DNA from: Thermoproteota archaeon
GTDB lineage: Archaea; Thermoproteota; Bathyarchaeia; RBG-16-48-13; GCA-020355125
Reading direction: 5' to 3'
Length of the DNA stretch: 38,466 nt
NCBI GenBank assembly: GCA_030837285.1
Contig: JAUPKU010000102.1
Span: 1-38,466 of the forward strand
The notes under the pieces were generated by a model, which was given only the letters and a program-made list of their open reading frames with translations, searched no databases and had not been told where the DNA came from. This document shows, in pieces, positions 17,181 to 24,993 of this stretch; the stretch's first letter is position 1; each line of letters begins with the position of its first letter. The position numbers were made by a program, and so were the translations under genes.

Positions 17181-18193
17181 GAATAATAGTCCTAGGATTC
17201 GGAAATGTTGCCCAACCATTTGTGAAAATACTATGTGAAAGAGAGAAAGAACTCTCAGGAAACTTCGGATTAAAGCCCAGAGTCGTCGCAGTCGTAGATA
17301 GAGGTGGTGCAATAGTATCTTCTTCAGGATTGAACTTCACTAGAATACTCGAAGCAAAGAAATTGGGGAAATCTGTGGCTGCCGATACCAAACTTGGAAG
17401 ACCTAGAACCACTGGAATGGAAATTATAGAAGAGGTTGAGGCGGACGTAGTAGTTGAAGCAACACCTACTAATATTGTCGATGGAGAACCAGGTTTATCC
17501 TTCATTAAAGCCGCCTTGAAGAAGAAGAGGAATGTTATAGCGACGAATAAGGGACCTCTAGCAATTGCTCTTCCTTCGCTTATGGAATTGGCCCGATACA
17601 ATGGTGTTTGTCTGAGATTTAGTGGGACGGTAGGGGGTGGAACTCCCCTCCTCGATCTTGGTAAGAAATGCCTGCTTGGAGACAAGATTCAGTCGATTAA
17701 AGGAATTCTTAATGGAACTACAAATTACATCTTGGCAAGGATGACTGAAGCTCGCGTACAAATGGATGATGCCCTGAAAGAAGCCCAAGCAGCTGGGTAC
17801 GCTGAGGCAGATCCCACTTACGATGTAAAGGGAATAGATTCTGCCTGCAAGCTCGTTATCCTGGCAAATTGGCTGATGGATAGACGAATAACAATTAAAG
17901 ATGTAAATATCTCTGGCATAACAGAAGTCACATTAAATGAAATAGTAAAAGCTGAAGAAGAAAAGGCAGCTATCAAATTAATAGCATCAATAAACGGTGG
18001 AGAAGCATCGGTTTCACCGAGGCTTCTGCCTAAAAACCATCCGTTATGTGTTGGTGGTACTCTCAATGCTGTTACATTTACAACAGAATTCGCTGGCGAG
18101 ATAACATTAGTCGGACATGGAGCAGGAGGAGTTCAGACAGCTGGGGCTGTCCTAAGAGATTTAATTGATATTAAAAGAGAACTTTCTCTTTAG
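17177..18193 (+). CDS. hom: homoserine dehydrogenase
   Basis: This enzyme reduces aspartate semialdehyde to homoserine with NAD(P)H. The Rossmann motif is IIVLGFGNVAQPFVKIL at the N-terminus. Family signatures are present: VVEATPTNIV, VIATNKGPLA, the FSGTVGGGTPLL loop, IKGILNGTTNYIL and AEADPTYDVKGIDSACK with the catalytic acidic/Lys region. At 338 residues it has no C-terminal ACT domain, so threonine feedback would have to act elsewhere. The TTG start overlaps the thrC stop by 4 nt. Aspartate kinase follows 30 bp downstream. The three genes form a compact threonine pathway operon; the aspartate semialdehyde dehydrogenase is not in the window. Confidence 0.94.
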   Translation: MRIIVLGFGNVAQPFVKILCEREKELSGNFGLKPRVVAVVDRGGAIVSSSGLNFTRILEAKKLGKSVAADTKLGRPRTTGMEIIEEVEADVVVEATPTNIVDGEPGLSFIKAALKKKRNVIATNKGPLAIALPSLMELARYNGVCLRFSGTVGGGTPLLDLGKKCLLGDKIQSIKGILNGTTNYILARMTEARVQMDDALKEAQAAGYAEADPTYDVKGIDSACKLVILANWLMDRRITIKDVNISGITEVTLNEIVKAEEEKAAIKLIASINGGEASVSPRLLPKNHPLCVGGTLNAVTFTTEFAGEITLVGHGAGGVQTAGAVLRDLIDIKRELSL

Positions 18194-18210
18194 TCCTATC
18201 ATTGCTGGTG

Positions 18211-18215
18211 GGAGG
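18211..18215 (+). promoter_or_regulatory. Shine-Dalgarno GGAGG for aspartate kinase
   Basis: GGAGG lies 8 nt before the GTG at 18224 and decides this start inside the operon. Confidence 0.7.
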
Positions 18216-18223
18216 AAGAAGAA

Positions 18224-19639
18224 GTGAAGATAGTTATGAAGTTCGGTGGTACATCAATTGCTGATGGTAAAAGGATCGAGCAAGTGATAGACATAGTTCA
18301 TGAGAATATCCGAGGAAAAAACAAAGTGATATTAGTAATCTCCGCTTTAGCGGGGGTGACTGACAATATTATTACAGCTATTGGAAAGGCTTTGTCTGGA
18401 GATCAAGAAGCCATAACCAGGATTATAGAAAAACTAAAGTTAGATCACCACAGACTAGCCAAGGAGGTAGTGAAGGACGAAGTAGTTCTGGATGCTGTAT
18501 TACTGGAACTCAATGAACTTGTTGAAGAGTTTAAGCGAGTAATATTCAGCGTTTCCTATTTGAGAGAAGTAACACCCCGCTCAAGAGACAACCTTCTCTC
18601 TTTTGGGGAGAAATTATCTGCATCAATCATCTGTGCAGCGCTAAAGGCAGATGCTTTGAAGGTGAAGTGGCTTTCTGGTGGTGAGGCTGGAATCGTCACT
18701 GATGATCATTTTGGTGCAGCTAGACCTTTGATGAATATCACAAATCAGCAAGTAAAAGAGAGAATCGGAAACCTTTTGGATGAAGGTATAATCCCGGTGG
18801 TGACCGGTTTTATTGCATATACCCAAAATGATGTGACAACAACCCTGGGTAGAAGTGGTTCAGACTATTCAGCTACCATTCTGGGCGCTGCTTTAGATGT
18901 TAATGAAGTTTGGATTTGGAAGGATGTTGACGGACTAATGACTGCAGATCCAAAAATTGAGCCTTTGGCGCAGACCATTCAAAGGATATCATATAGTGAG
19001 GCTATGGAGATGGCTTACTTCGGAGCTACTGTAATGCACCCTAAAGCCCTTGAACCGGTGGCGGAGAAGAATATTCCTGTGAGGGTGAAAAATGCCTTCA
19101 ACTTGAAAAAACCTGGAACATTGGTAATGGAAGAGAAGCTTGTCAAGTTAGGAGACGCTGTTAAGTCTGTTGCGATGATCAAAGATGTTGCATTGATAAC
19201 AGTTAGTGGGGCAGGAATGGTTGGTACGCCTGGAGTGGCTGCTAGAGTTTTTAGTATTCTAAGTGAGAATCATGTAAATATTCTCATGATTTCTCAGGGG
19301 TCTTCAGAGGCTAATATATCATTCATAGTTTCAAGAGAAAGCTCGGATAGAACTGTTAACACTTTAGAAATTGCTCTTTTAGGAGGGGACACAGTCAAAG
19401 ATATCATTTCAGAGAATGATGTCTGCGTCGTTGCTGCTGTTGGAGCTGGAATGAAGGGTATACCCGGCGTAGCTGCGAGAGTGTTTAAAGCTGTGGCGGA
19501 CGTGGGAGTGAATGTTAGAATGATTGCTCAGGGCTCTTCGGAATTGAATATCTCATTTGTTGTTCAAGAAGAAGATTCTGTCAAAGCTGTGAGAGCACTC
19601 CATAGAGAGTTTAGGCTTGATAAGTCAGAAATTACGTAA
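18224..19639 (+). CDS. lysC: aspartate kinase
   Basis: This kinase phosphorylates aspartate, the first step toward threonine, methionine and lysine. The kinase domain opens with MKFGGTSIADGKR. It contains VTGFIAYTQNDVTTTLGRSGSDYSA split over the ATP/aspartate site, and WKDVDGLMTADPKI. Two C-terminal ACT domains are visible from about residues 320 and 400; both contain the GxxGvaARVF and qGSSExNISF patterns, where threonine or lysine would bind. At 471 residues it has normal monofunctional length. A GGAGG site supports the GTG start. It is last in the thrC-hom-lysC operon. The duplicated ACT domains make it the likely feedback-control point. Confidence 0.94.
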   Translation: MKIVMKFGGTSIADGKRIEQVIDIVHENIRGKNKVILVISALAGVTDNIITAIGKALSGDQEAITRIIEKLKLDHHRLAKEVVKDEVVLDAVLLELNELVEEFKRVIFSVSYLREVTPRSRDNLLSFGEKLSASIICAALKADALKVKWLSGGEAGIVTDDHFGAARPLMNITNQQVKERIGNLLDEGIIPVVTGFIAYTQNDVTTTLGRSGSDYSATILGAALDVNEVWIWKDVDGLMTADPKIEPLAQTIQRISYSEAMEMAYFGATVMHPKALEPVAEKNIPVRVKNAFNLKKPGTLVMEEKLVKLGDAVKSVAMIKDVALITVSGAGMVGTPGVAARVFSILSENHVNILMISQGSSEANISFIVSRESSDRTVNTLEIALLGGDTVKDIISENDVCVVAAVGAGMKGIPGVAARVFKAVADVGVNVRMIAQGSSELNISFVVQEEDSVKAVRALHREFRLDKSEIT

Positions 19640-19747
19640 TCATTTTTTCCTGCTCTTCAACTAGATCATCGAAATAACGGTCTAAGGATTCCAGTTATGA
19701 TAAAAATGAAAAAAGGATGAAGTTTTCTGATATCTAACTTTCTGTTT

Positions 19748-20317
19748 CTAGAAGCTGTCCCATACTAGAATTTCTTCGAGTTTCCTTTTTGGGACATTAA
19801 GAATTCCTTGCTCGTCGAACCAGTATTTTGTGTCGTTTCCTATCATTTCTACAGCCTTAGATTTCTCAGCTGGGTAGCCAAGCGCTATGACTAAGATTAC
19901 CTGGAGATGTTCAGGGATGTTTAGAATCTCCTTTAGTTTAGGCCTGTCGACGGAGCCTAGGATGCATGACCGAAGTCCTGCTTCATACGCGACCATCGAG
20001 ATACTCATTGCAGCTATGCCTGGGTCATGGCCAGCTTCTTCTCTGATTTTCTTGTCGAGGAGGATGACAATGTATGCTGTTGGAACCTCGTTGGGGGTAT
20101 GCTTGTAGTTTGGAATGCTTCTTGCCCAAGAAAGTGTGCTGAAGACACTTGTAAGGAGTTTCTTTTCTGCGACTATGATGTATTTCAGGGGTTGTAGGTT
20201 CGATCCAGAAGGCGACATCCTCGCTGCGTCAACGCAGTTGATCAAAGCTTCTTTTGGAACAACTTGTTGTGTAAATTTTCGTATTGTCCTTCTCTCAGTG
20301 ATTCTCTCATATATCAT
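19748..20317 (-). CDS. nitroreductase-family flavoprotein
   Basis: This is an FMN-dependent nitroreductase-fold enzyme. The N-terminal family pattern is ERITERRTIRKFTQQVVPKE with conserved RRTIR for FMN phosphate, followed by ARMSPSGSNLQPLKYIIV, where the SPSGxNxQPW-like motif has Leu-Lys in place of Trp-Arg. A C-terminal GYPAEKS supports the assignment. Its 189 residues are normal for one subunit of the dimeric enzyme. Substrate is unknown; family members reduce nitro groups, quinones, or dehalogenate. It starts at ATG and converges on the lysC gene with a 108-bp gap. No partner gene is nearby, so no pathway is suggested. Confidence 0.88.
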   Translation of the reverse strand: MIYERITERRTIRKFTQQVVPKEALINCVDAARMSPSGSNLQPLKYIIVAEKKLLTSVFSTLSWARSIPNYKHTPNEVPTAYIVILLDKKIREEAGHDPGIAAMSISMVAYEAGLRSCILGSVDRPKLKEILNIPEHLQVILVIALGYPAEKSKAVEMIGNDTKYWFDEQGILNVPKRKLEEILVWDSF

Positions 20318-20450
20318 TAAGATAACACTACTCCTAACTAAAAGTAAAGGGCATCTCTTGTAGATAAGTCTGTATAAAAAATCTCAGTTCAGTATGAATG
20401 TTTGCTGAATATTTTAAAGATTATTCGTGATCTTTCTGGAATTCTTCCAT

Positions 20451-22241
20451 TTAATTATGACTTTGATTCTTTCTTTGTTCAACAGGTTTTCCTAGCTCGT
20501 CAAACTGAAGTCTGTTTTTAAAGTATTCTCGTAGAAGTTGAGGCAACTCCGTTGACTTGTTTCTTATTTGTTTCCATGTGTTGATGTCTCTAAGTGTAAC
20601 TGTTTTGTCCTGAAGTGTCTGATAGTCAATGGTTATGCATAGGGGAACGCCTATCTCATCGGCACGGGCGTATCTTCGTCCTATGGAGTCGGATTCATCG
20701 TATCTGACTTTGAATCCTTCATCCTGCAATAACTCGTAAAGTTTCTTCGCCTCCTCCGGCAATCCATCCCTGCTTACCAGTGGAAAAATACCTGCACTAA
20801 TAGGAGCAATTTCCTTTGGAAGCTTGAGAGTCATCCTGTTTCCCTTTTCGGCAAATGCATATTCCAGTGTTGAGTAGAAAATTCTGTCAATGCCAAAGGA
20901 AGGTTCAACTACATGAGGTATGAATGACCTACCTGACTCAATAACCTCTTCCATAATTATCTCAACGTGCTTTAGTTCTAGGCGAATTGGAGGTAGTCCC
21001 GTCAACTCGTAGAAGCCCTTCGTCTTTAACTCCCTTTCGATAATGTTTTGATCACCCTTGGAGATTAAGCTAATAATCTTCTGAGCATCTTCTCTGCTAA
21101 ACTCAGTCTCTAGAACATCAATTCTGGGCTTGACTATAGCCTTGATTACTTTCTTAGGTTGATCAAAAGCCTTGTAGACCCTCAAATCAACACCACTGTG
21201 GGCCATGTGATTTCTTAAATCATAGTCACTCCTATATGCATGCCCAGAAACCTCTGTCCAACCCCATCTCTCCAGCCAGACTTCCTGATCAAAGGTCTCG
21301 CTAGAATAATGTGCGCGCTCCTCTGGGAGCTGTTCTCTCAAACGCTGCTTCTCAGAAGGAATCCCAAGGTTGTCCAGAAACTTAACAGCAAGGGCCATGA
21401 AGTAGCATAAAACCTGATTTTTAACAATTCCTTCTTCTAGTGCTTCTTTGATGGTCACTTCTAGGATCTTGTTTGTTTTAGAGACTTGCTCGCTGATCGG
21501 CAGTATCCTAAGCTTCTGATCTTCAACTAACTTGATTCTGGAGTAAGATGTATTCTCTGGATCCATAAATATCTCGTAATCGATTATTGTGAACTCTCTA
21601 AGCCTAATTGGCCCCTTTCTCGGAGCGATCTCGTTTCTAACGCATCTTCCGATTTGTGCTATGCCAAGTGGGAGTCGCTCTCTCTCAGCAGAATATATTC
21701 TTTTAAAATTCACGAATTGTCCTTGGGCAACCTCAGGTCTTCCATAACCTATGATGCTTCCACCGTAGGAGCCTATTTTCACTTGGAACATTAGATTAAA
21801 GGGCTCAGATTTGGTTAGAGCTCCACCGCATTCGGGGCATCGAATGCTATTCTCTTCTACTAGCTTGTCAAGTTCATCTATTTTCATTCCTTCTCGACAT
21901 TCTATTCCTAATTCGTTTAACAGATTGTCTGTCCTGTATGCTCTGTTGCATTTGGTGCATTTTGTCATGATGTCTGTGAAATGTGATAGGTGTCCTGAAG
22001 CTTCGAAAACTTGGGAAGGCATGATGAGTGAAGATTCTAATTCGACCATGCCTTCCTTGTTGACAAAAAAGTCACGCCACCTGTCCTCGATATTTCTTTT
22101 GAGTAATGCGCCGACCGGACCATAATCGAAGAATCCGCTTACGCCGCCATAAATCTCGAATGCAGGGAATATGATTCCTCTTCGCTTGCCTAGATTAGAA
22201 ATCTTATCATACAAATCCGTGGACATGTGTTCTAGAACCAT
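20451..22241 (-). CDS. glyS: glycyl-tRNA synthetase
   Basis: This is a class II aminoacyl-tRNA synthetase that charges tRNA-Gly in the cytoplasm. It is the dimeric archaeal/eukaryotic type: 596 residues, starting near KRRGIIFPAFEIYGGVSGFFDYGPVG, a diagnostic glycyl-tRNA synthetase opening (shown in parts: GIIFPAFEIYGG and GFFDYGPVGALLK). A zinc-binding region follows (CTKCNRAYR and CPECGGAL). Motif 2 is near IAQIGRCVRNEIAPRKG, then LREFTIIDYE. Motif 3 is around VVEPSFGIDRIFYSTLEYA. The anticodon-binding domain is C-terminal (LVSRDGLPEEAKKLYELL). Start candidates are ATG at 22241 or 22226. It is followed upstream by rpoP on the same strand. Confidence 0.95.
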   Translation of the reverse strand: MVLEHMSTDLYDKISNLGKRRGIIFPAFEIYGGVSGFFDYGPVGALLKRNIEDRWRDFFVNKEGMVELESSLIMPSQVFEASGHLSHFTDIMTKCTKCNRAYRTDNLLNELGIECREGMKIDELDKLVEENSIRCPECGGALTKSEPFNLMFQVKIGSYGGSIIGYGRPEVAQGQFVNFKRIYSAERERLPLGIAQIGRCVRNEIAPRKGPIRLREFTIIDYEIFMDPENTSYSRIKLVEDQKLRILPISEQVSKTNKILEVTIKEALEEGIVKNQVLCYFMALAVKFLDNLGIPSEKQRLREQLPEERAHYSSETFDQEVWLERWGWTEVSGHAYRSDYDLRNHMAHSGVDLRVYKAFDQPKKVIKAIVKPRIDVLETEFSREDAQKIISLISKGDQNIIERELKTKGFYELTGLPPIRLELKHVEIIMEEVIESGRSFIPHVVEPSFGIDRIFYSTLEYAFAEKGNRMTLKLPKEIAPISAGIFPLVSRDGLPEEAKKLYELLQDEGFKVRYDESDSIGRRYARADEIGVPLCITIDYQTLQDKTVTLRDINTWKQIRNKSTELPQLLREYFKNRLQFDELGKPVEQRKNQSHN

Positions 22242-22324
22242 CCTTCGATAGATTACCTGAGATTATTCACCTTGACCTCGAAGAATTTCGAAGTCTAATT
22301 GATCTTTGTCTGCATTGTCAAAGT

Positions 22325-22495
22325 TTAGACTGCCTTAACCCTCTTAACTATTGGCGGTCTGACTTTCCTTAGGACTCTGTAGCCGCAATTTGGGCATTTT
22401 ATCTCAAGAAGTAGAGAAAATTGGTCTGAAGTTATAATTGCGCCGCATTGCACGCACTTATATGTCACGCCTGTTTCAGGCTTTTGGTCTGCCAT
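22325..22495 (-). CDS. rpoP: RNA polymerase subunit P (Rpo12/Rpb12)
   Basis: This is a small zinc-binding subunit of archaeal RNA polymerase, holding the clamp/assembly platform together. The 56-residue product has the pattern YKCVQCGAII followed 18 residues later by KCPNCGYRVLRKVRPP, giving the CxxC...CxxC zinc ribbon and the conserved basic C-terminus of Rpb12. It begins at ATG (22495). It lies just upstream of glycyl-tRNA synthetase on the same strand with 83 bp between them, so they may be co-transcribed. Too short to be found by a length cutoff, but the motif spacing is characteristic. Confidence 0.9.
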   Translation of the reverse strand: MADQKPETGVTYKCVQCGAIITSDQFSLLLEIKCPNCGYRVLRKVRPPIVKRVKAV

Positions 22496-23221
22496 TTTCA
22501 ATCACCATCTTAACGGGGATAGTAGGTTCTTTAATGCCTTTTAGTTAAAGGTTTCTATATATCTTAAACAAATGGAGTTTATTATGTATCACTATAGATT
22601 TATAGTTCGTTCTCTGTGACAATTTGGCTTTTAATAATTTACTAAGACGCGTTTGATGCTTTCTTTGGTATATTCTGGTTTTTGGAGTTCCTTGTTCATT
22701 AAATACACTTCATACATGTTTCGCTTAGAAGTGTGACTGTTAGCTTGGGCTTTTAGGATTTTAAATAGTTTCTCTCTGAGGCTGAGGTTCTTTTGTCTTG
22801 GGCGGTAAGGGCGGATATACGGTTTTCAGTCTTTATCTGATGAATCAAACCGTTTTTTGGGTAATAAATCTAGAAAGAAGTGCAAAAATGCATTCGAATT
22901 ATCATGAACTAGTATGGAAAGGGACTGTTATTCATCATGAATTTTTACAGAGGTCTTCTATTGTTTTCTTAGATGGTTTATTGTATACTCTTGCCTTTAG
23001 TTTTTTGAAGAAAAAAATACTGAGTATAAACTTCTCATTAGATTGTGTCGTCGAGATCTGGACTTCTTAGAATTACTCTTTCCGTCTTTGGGATTAAAGC
23101 TTCAGATGAGATCTACTTTATACTCCTCCTTTAAACTAGTATCAACTAATGGTAAGGTTCTTCTTTTCTAGTACTCTTATCTTCTAGAAACGTTCCAGAA
23201 ATACAATTATTGACTTTTTTA
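22496..23221. other. 725-bp gap with unexplained open frames
   Basis: On the minus strand a frame is open from about 22812 down to a TAA at 22631-22633. Its product looks protein-like (for example SLREKLFKILKAQANSHTS and EYTKESIKRVLVNY), but no start codon precedes an internal ATG at 22717. A TTG-started plus-strand frame at 22798-23070 overlaps it and lacks a ribosome site. I recognise no family. An RNA gene could also lie here; none is recognised. Confidence 0.35.
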
Positions 23222-23260
23222 TGGTGGACCGGCGGGGATTTGAACCCCGGACTTCCGCCA

Positions 23261-23276
23261 TTCTGTTTTTTGGTTA
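23261..23276 (-). other. anticodon-loop intron of tRNA-Ala (37/38)
   Basis: The anticodon loop contains 23 nt between the stem halves. Removing 16 nt after A37 leaves the expected 7-nt loop TT-GGC-A-T. The bulge-helix-bulge here is imperfect (TTG can pair with CAG next to an AAT bulge), so the exact cut may shift by one base. Confidence 0.75.
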
Positions 23277-23292
23277 TGCCAAGGCGGCGATC

Positions 23293-23315
23293 GCTCTGAG
23301 CAGTCCTTTCTGCTT
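23293..23315 (-). other. D-loop intron of tRNA-Ala with bulge-helix-bulge
   Basis: On the transcribed strand the 4-bp helix TCTG/CAGA (23318-23321 with 23295-23298) is flanked by 3-nt bulges GAA and GCG. It stacks on a 5-bp intron stem AGCAG/CTGCT with loop AAAGGA. Splicing between bulge bases two and three (GA/A and GC/G) releases 23 nt and restores a GATC-AGTCTGGA-GATC D-arm. This is the standard substrate of archaeal tRNA splicing endonuclease, at a non-canonical position. The outer exon helix is weak, so the motif is a half-relaxed form. Confidence 0.75.
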
Positions 23316-23356
23316 TCCAGACTGATCTACCGGCCCACAGCCATTTGTTTCAGAAG

Positions 23357-23367
23357 AAATAAATTTA
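23357..23367 (-). promoter_or_regulatory. TATA element for tRNA-Ala
   Basis: AAATTTATTTC on the minus strand is centred 26 nt before the first base of the tRNA (23336), the expected archaeal spacing. Confidence 0.6.
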
Positions 23368-23419
23368 GTGATTTGTTTAATTAAGTTTCCTTCAAAAGGA
23401 AAGTGCTTAGAGCGAGGAT

Positions 23420-23608
23420 TTAGCGTATTCTTGTGCTTCTTGTAAGTAGCTTTGTTTGCCAAGAGTAGCTTCTAAGCCTCGGTGATTCTCCGAATCCACA
23501 AGCTGAACATCGTTTGTTCTTTATGTGGTAAGATCGGCGGCCGCATCGTCGGCATGCTATGACAAGAGTCTTCTGATGTTTTCCTCGTGAGGGTGTGCCT
23601 TTAGTCAT
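23420..23608 (-). CDS. rpl37e: ribosomal protein L37e
   Basis: This is a protein of the large ribosomal subunit found in archaea and eukaryotes. The 62-residue sequence opens with [13 protein letters not shown] and has the zinc-ribbon [20 protein letters not shown] with the full CxxC...CxxC set, plus the basic C-terminal tail expected for rRNA contact. It starts at ATG, preceded by a GGTG ribosome site, 5 bp after the Sm-like gene, so the two are co-transcribed. The Sm/L37e pairing is a conserved archaeal arrangement. The tRNA-Ala gene follows downstream. Confidence 0.96.
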   Translation of the reverse strand: MTKGTPSRGKHQKTLVIACRRCGRRSYHIKNKRCSACGFGESPRLRSYSWQTKLLTRSTRIR

Positions 23609-23613
23609 TCAAT

Positions 23614-23841
23614 TCACCTTGGTGGGGGGGATATAATTATGACGTTGTCTCCTCTAATTATGAGGGTGCCTAGCTGCTGTATGCTATTTGTATCTGAAAT
23701 GTCTTCAGTATCCTCTAGGACAAGGTTCATGTGCTGATCAAAGCCCTGGAGTTTGCCCCTGAGACTTCTTCCTCCCTTTAATCTTATGAGAACTGTCTTT
23801 CCCACGCTTTCTTCTAATATCTTCGCTGCTGCTTCAGCCAT
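23614..23841 (-). CDS. Sm-like RNA-binding protein (SmAP)
   Basis: This is an archaeal Sm/LSm protein that forms a heptameric ring binding U-rich RNA. The Sm1 motif is TVLIRLKGGRSLRGKLQGFD followed by MNLVLEDTED. The Sm2 motif is the LIIRGDNVIIISP stretch at the C-terminus, with the IRGxxV pattern. At 75 residues it is exactly family length. A TATA-like element is centred about 26 nt upstream of the ATG. It is operonic with L37e, as in many archaea, linking RNA metabolism with ribosome synthesis. Confidence 0.95.
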   Translation of the reverse strand: MAEAAAKILEESVGKTVLIRLKGGRSLRGKLQGFDQHMNLVLEDTEDISDTNSIQQLGTLIIRGDNVIIISPPPR

Positions 23842-23862
23842 AATTTGTCAACTCTATCAACA

Positions 23863-23873
23863 ATAAAAATATG
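23863..23873 (-). promoter_or_regulatory. TATA-like element for the SmAP-L37e operon
   Basis: CATATTTTTATT on the minus strand is centred about 26 nt upstream of the SmAP ATG at 23841; the transcript would be almost leaderless. A second candidate, CTTTAAATC, lies about 25 nt further upstream. Confidence 0.4.
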
Positions 23874-24035
23874 AATCCCTTTGTCTAATGATTTAAAGAT
23901 TACTCTATCATATGGGTGCATTTATACATTCTTATCCTAAAAAAGGAGGACGTGAATTTACTTGATAGTTTTTCAGTAAAAGAGTCTACCGATAGAAATA
24001 TGACTAACGTCACATACTTAGCCGACATGAGGCTT

Positions 24036-24040
24036 AGGAG
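24036..24040 (+). promoter_or_regulatory. Shine-Dalgarno AGGAG deciding a TTG start
   Basis: AGGAG lies 9 nt before the TTG at 24050 and supports it as the start of the PUA-domain gene. Confidence 0.6.
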
Positions 24041-24049
24041 AACCATTAA

Positions 24050-24544
24050 TTGATAAAGGGAAAGAGGTATCACCTCAAAGAGAAAGAAGTAAGAGCCATT
24101 ATAGAAAAAATAAAGGCGACTCTTCAGTTGAATATAACAGACTTTCTAAGCCCGGCCGCCCGATTCGAGAATATAGAATTGCCTTCTAAAGATAAAATAT
24201 TCCTCATAGATGAAAAACCTGCCTTTATAGAGTCCAAAGGAGAATTCTTTCCATCGTTATTGTACGAAAATATACTAAACAAACTTCCTTCCATCACAGT
24301 CGACATGGGAGCTATTCCTCACATATGTAATGGCGCAGACATAATGGCTCCCGGAATAAGAAAGATAAATGGAGAGTTTAGCTCAAACAGCATAATCGTC
24401 ATAATTGAAGAGAAATTCTCGAAGAAGATAGCTCTAGGTAAAACTCTCTATACATCCCTTGAGATCTCAGAAAAGAAGAGCGGGAGAGTAGCAAAGAACA
24501 TTCACTTTGTAGGCGATAGATTTTGGGATATACTCAAGACATAA
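24050..24544 (+). CDS. PUA-domain RNA-binding protein (MCT1/Tma20-like)
   Basis: This is an archaeal relative of eukaryotic MCT-1/Tma20 (COG2016), proteins that bind the ribosome or tRNA during initiation or recycling. The N-terminal pre-PUA domain covers about residues 1-75 (YHLKEKEVRAIIEKI, then IFLIDEKPAFIESKGEFFPS). The PUA domain follows with ITVDMGAIPHICNGADIMAPG, a very characteristic stretch, then VVIIEEKFSKKIALGKTLYTS-like strands. At 164 residues it has family length. It starts at TTG with an AGGAG site. SepF follows 120 bp downstream on the same strand and may share a transcript. Confidence 0.9.
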   Translation: MIKGKRYHLKEKEVRAIIEKIKATLQLNITDFLSPAARFENIELPSKDKIFLIDEKPAFIESKGEFFPSLLYENILNKLPSITVDMGAIPHICNGADIMAPGIRKINGEFSSNSIIVIIEEKFSKKIALGKTLYTSLEISEKKSGRVAKNIHFVGDRFWDILKT

Positions 24545-24667
24545 TATATGAAAATTATCATATCCAAGGGAAGACACGCCGAAGCAGCTTAATCAATGAT
24601 TAAAATACCTAAACAATGTTAATAATATGTTTGTGAAAGAGTTGACTAGTGGAAGAAGGGCAGTTTG

Positions 24668-24988
24668 ATGAAAAAGCTTGATGCGGAAGAGTTGTTCAAG
24701 ACCCCTCCAAAAGAGACGGCGAACAAGATTTACTTAAAAGCTCTATCTATACAAGAAACATCTGATGTGGATTCTGTCCGAACGGAGTTGGAAGCAGGTA
24801 ATATAGTCATAGCCCGTATTACCCCCCTTGCAAGAAAGAGTGTAGACGACGCTAGACAGGCAGTAGACGAACTATGTGCCTTCATTAAGGAATTGGGCGG
24901 AGATATAGCCCGCTTGGGTGAGGAGCGCCTAGTTATAACACCACCATCAATAAAGATCTGGAGAAAGTCCTCTGAGATAATAGAATAA
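24668..24988 (+). CDS. sepF: SepF cell-division protein
   Basis: This is a SepF homologue, which in archaea tethers FtsZ to the membrane. The 106-residue product has the SepF core: KIYLKALSIQETSDVDSVRTELEAGN, then NIVIARITPLARKSVDDARQAVDELC, and the glycine-containing GGDIARLGEERLVITPP at the end. Only a short N-terminal tail precedes the core; it contains Leu/Phe residues that could act as the membrane-binding helix. The ATG at 24668 directly follows a TTG; I prefer the ATG. FtsZ is not in the window. It converges closely (5 bp) with the aCPSF1 gene. Confidence 0.88.
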   Translation: MKKLDAEELFKTPPKETANKIYLKALSIQETSDVDSVRTELEAGNIVIARITPLARKSVDDARQAVDELCAFIKELGGDIARLGEERLVITPPSIKIWRKSSEIIE

Positions 24989-24993
24989 TTAGT

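Larger units (their letters stand above)
23222..23336 (-). tRNA. tRNA-Ala(GGC), two introns, encoded CCA
   Basis: Acceptor arms 23330-23336 and 23226-23232 pair over 7 bp with the G3:U70 pair that marks alanine tRNAs. D-stem GATC/GATC, anticodon stem CCGCC/GGCGG and T-arm CGGGG-TTCAAAT-CCCCG all pair. The anticodon GGC is at 23278-23280. The 3' CCA (23222-23224) is genomic, after discriminator A at 23225. Two insertions lie outside the mature fold: 23 nt in the D-loop (23293-23315) and 16 nt in the anticodon loop at the usual 37/38 site (23261-23276). Removing both leaves a normal 73-nt tRNA plus CCA. A TATA element sits 26 nt upstream. The gene precedes L37e in opposite genomic order on the same strand (L37e ends 84 bp upstream). 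Confidence 0.93.

Noticed and set aside
22798-23070. 90-codon plus-strand frame from TTG
   Set aside because: No ribosome site or TATA spacing; composition not protein-like; overlaps a better-looking minus-strand frame.
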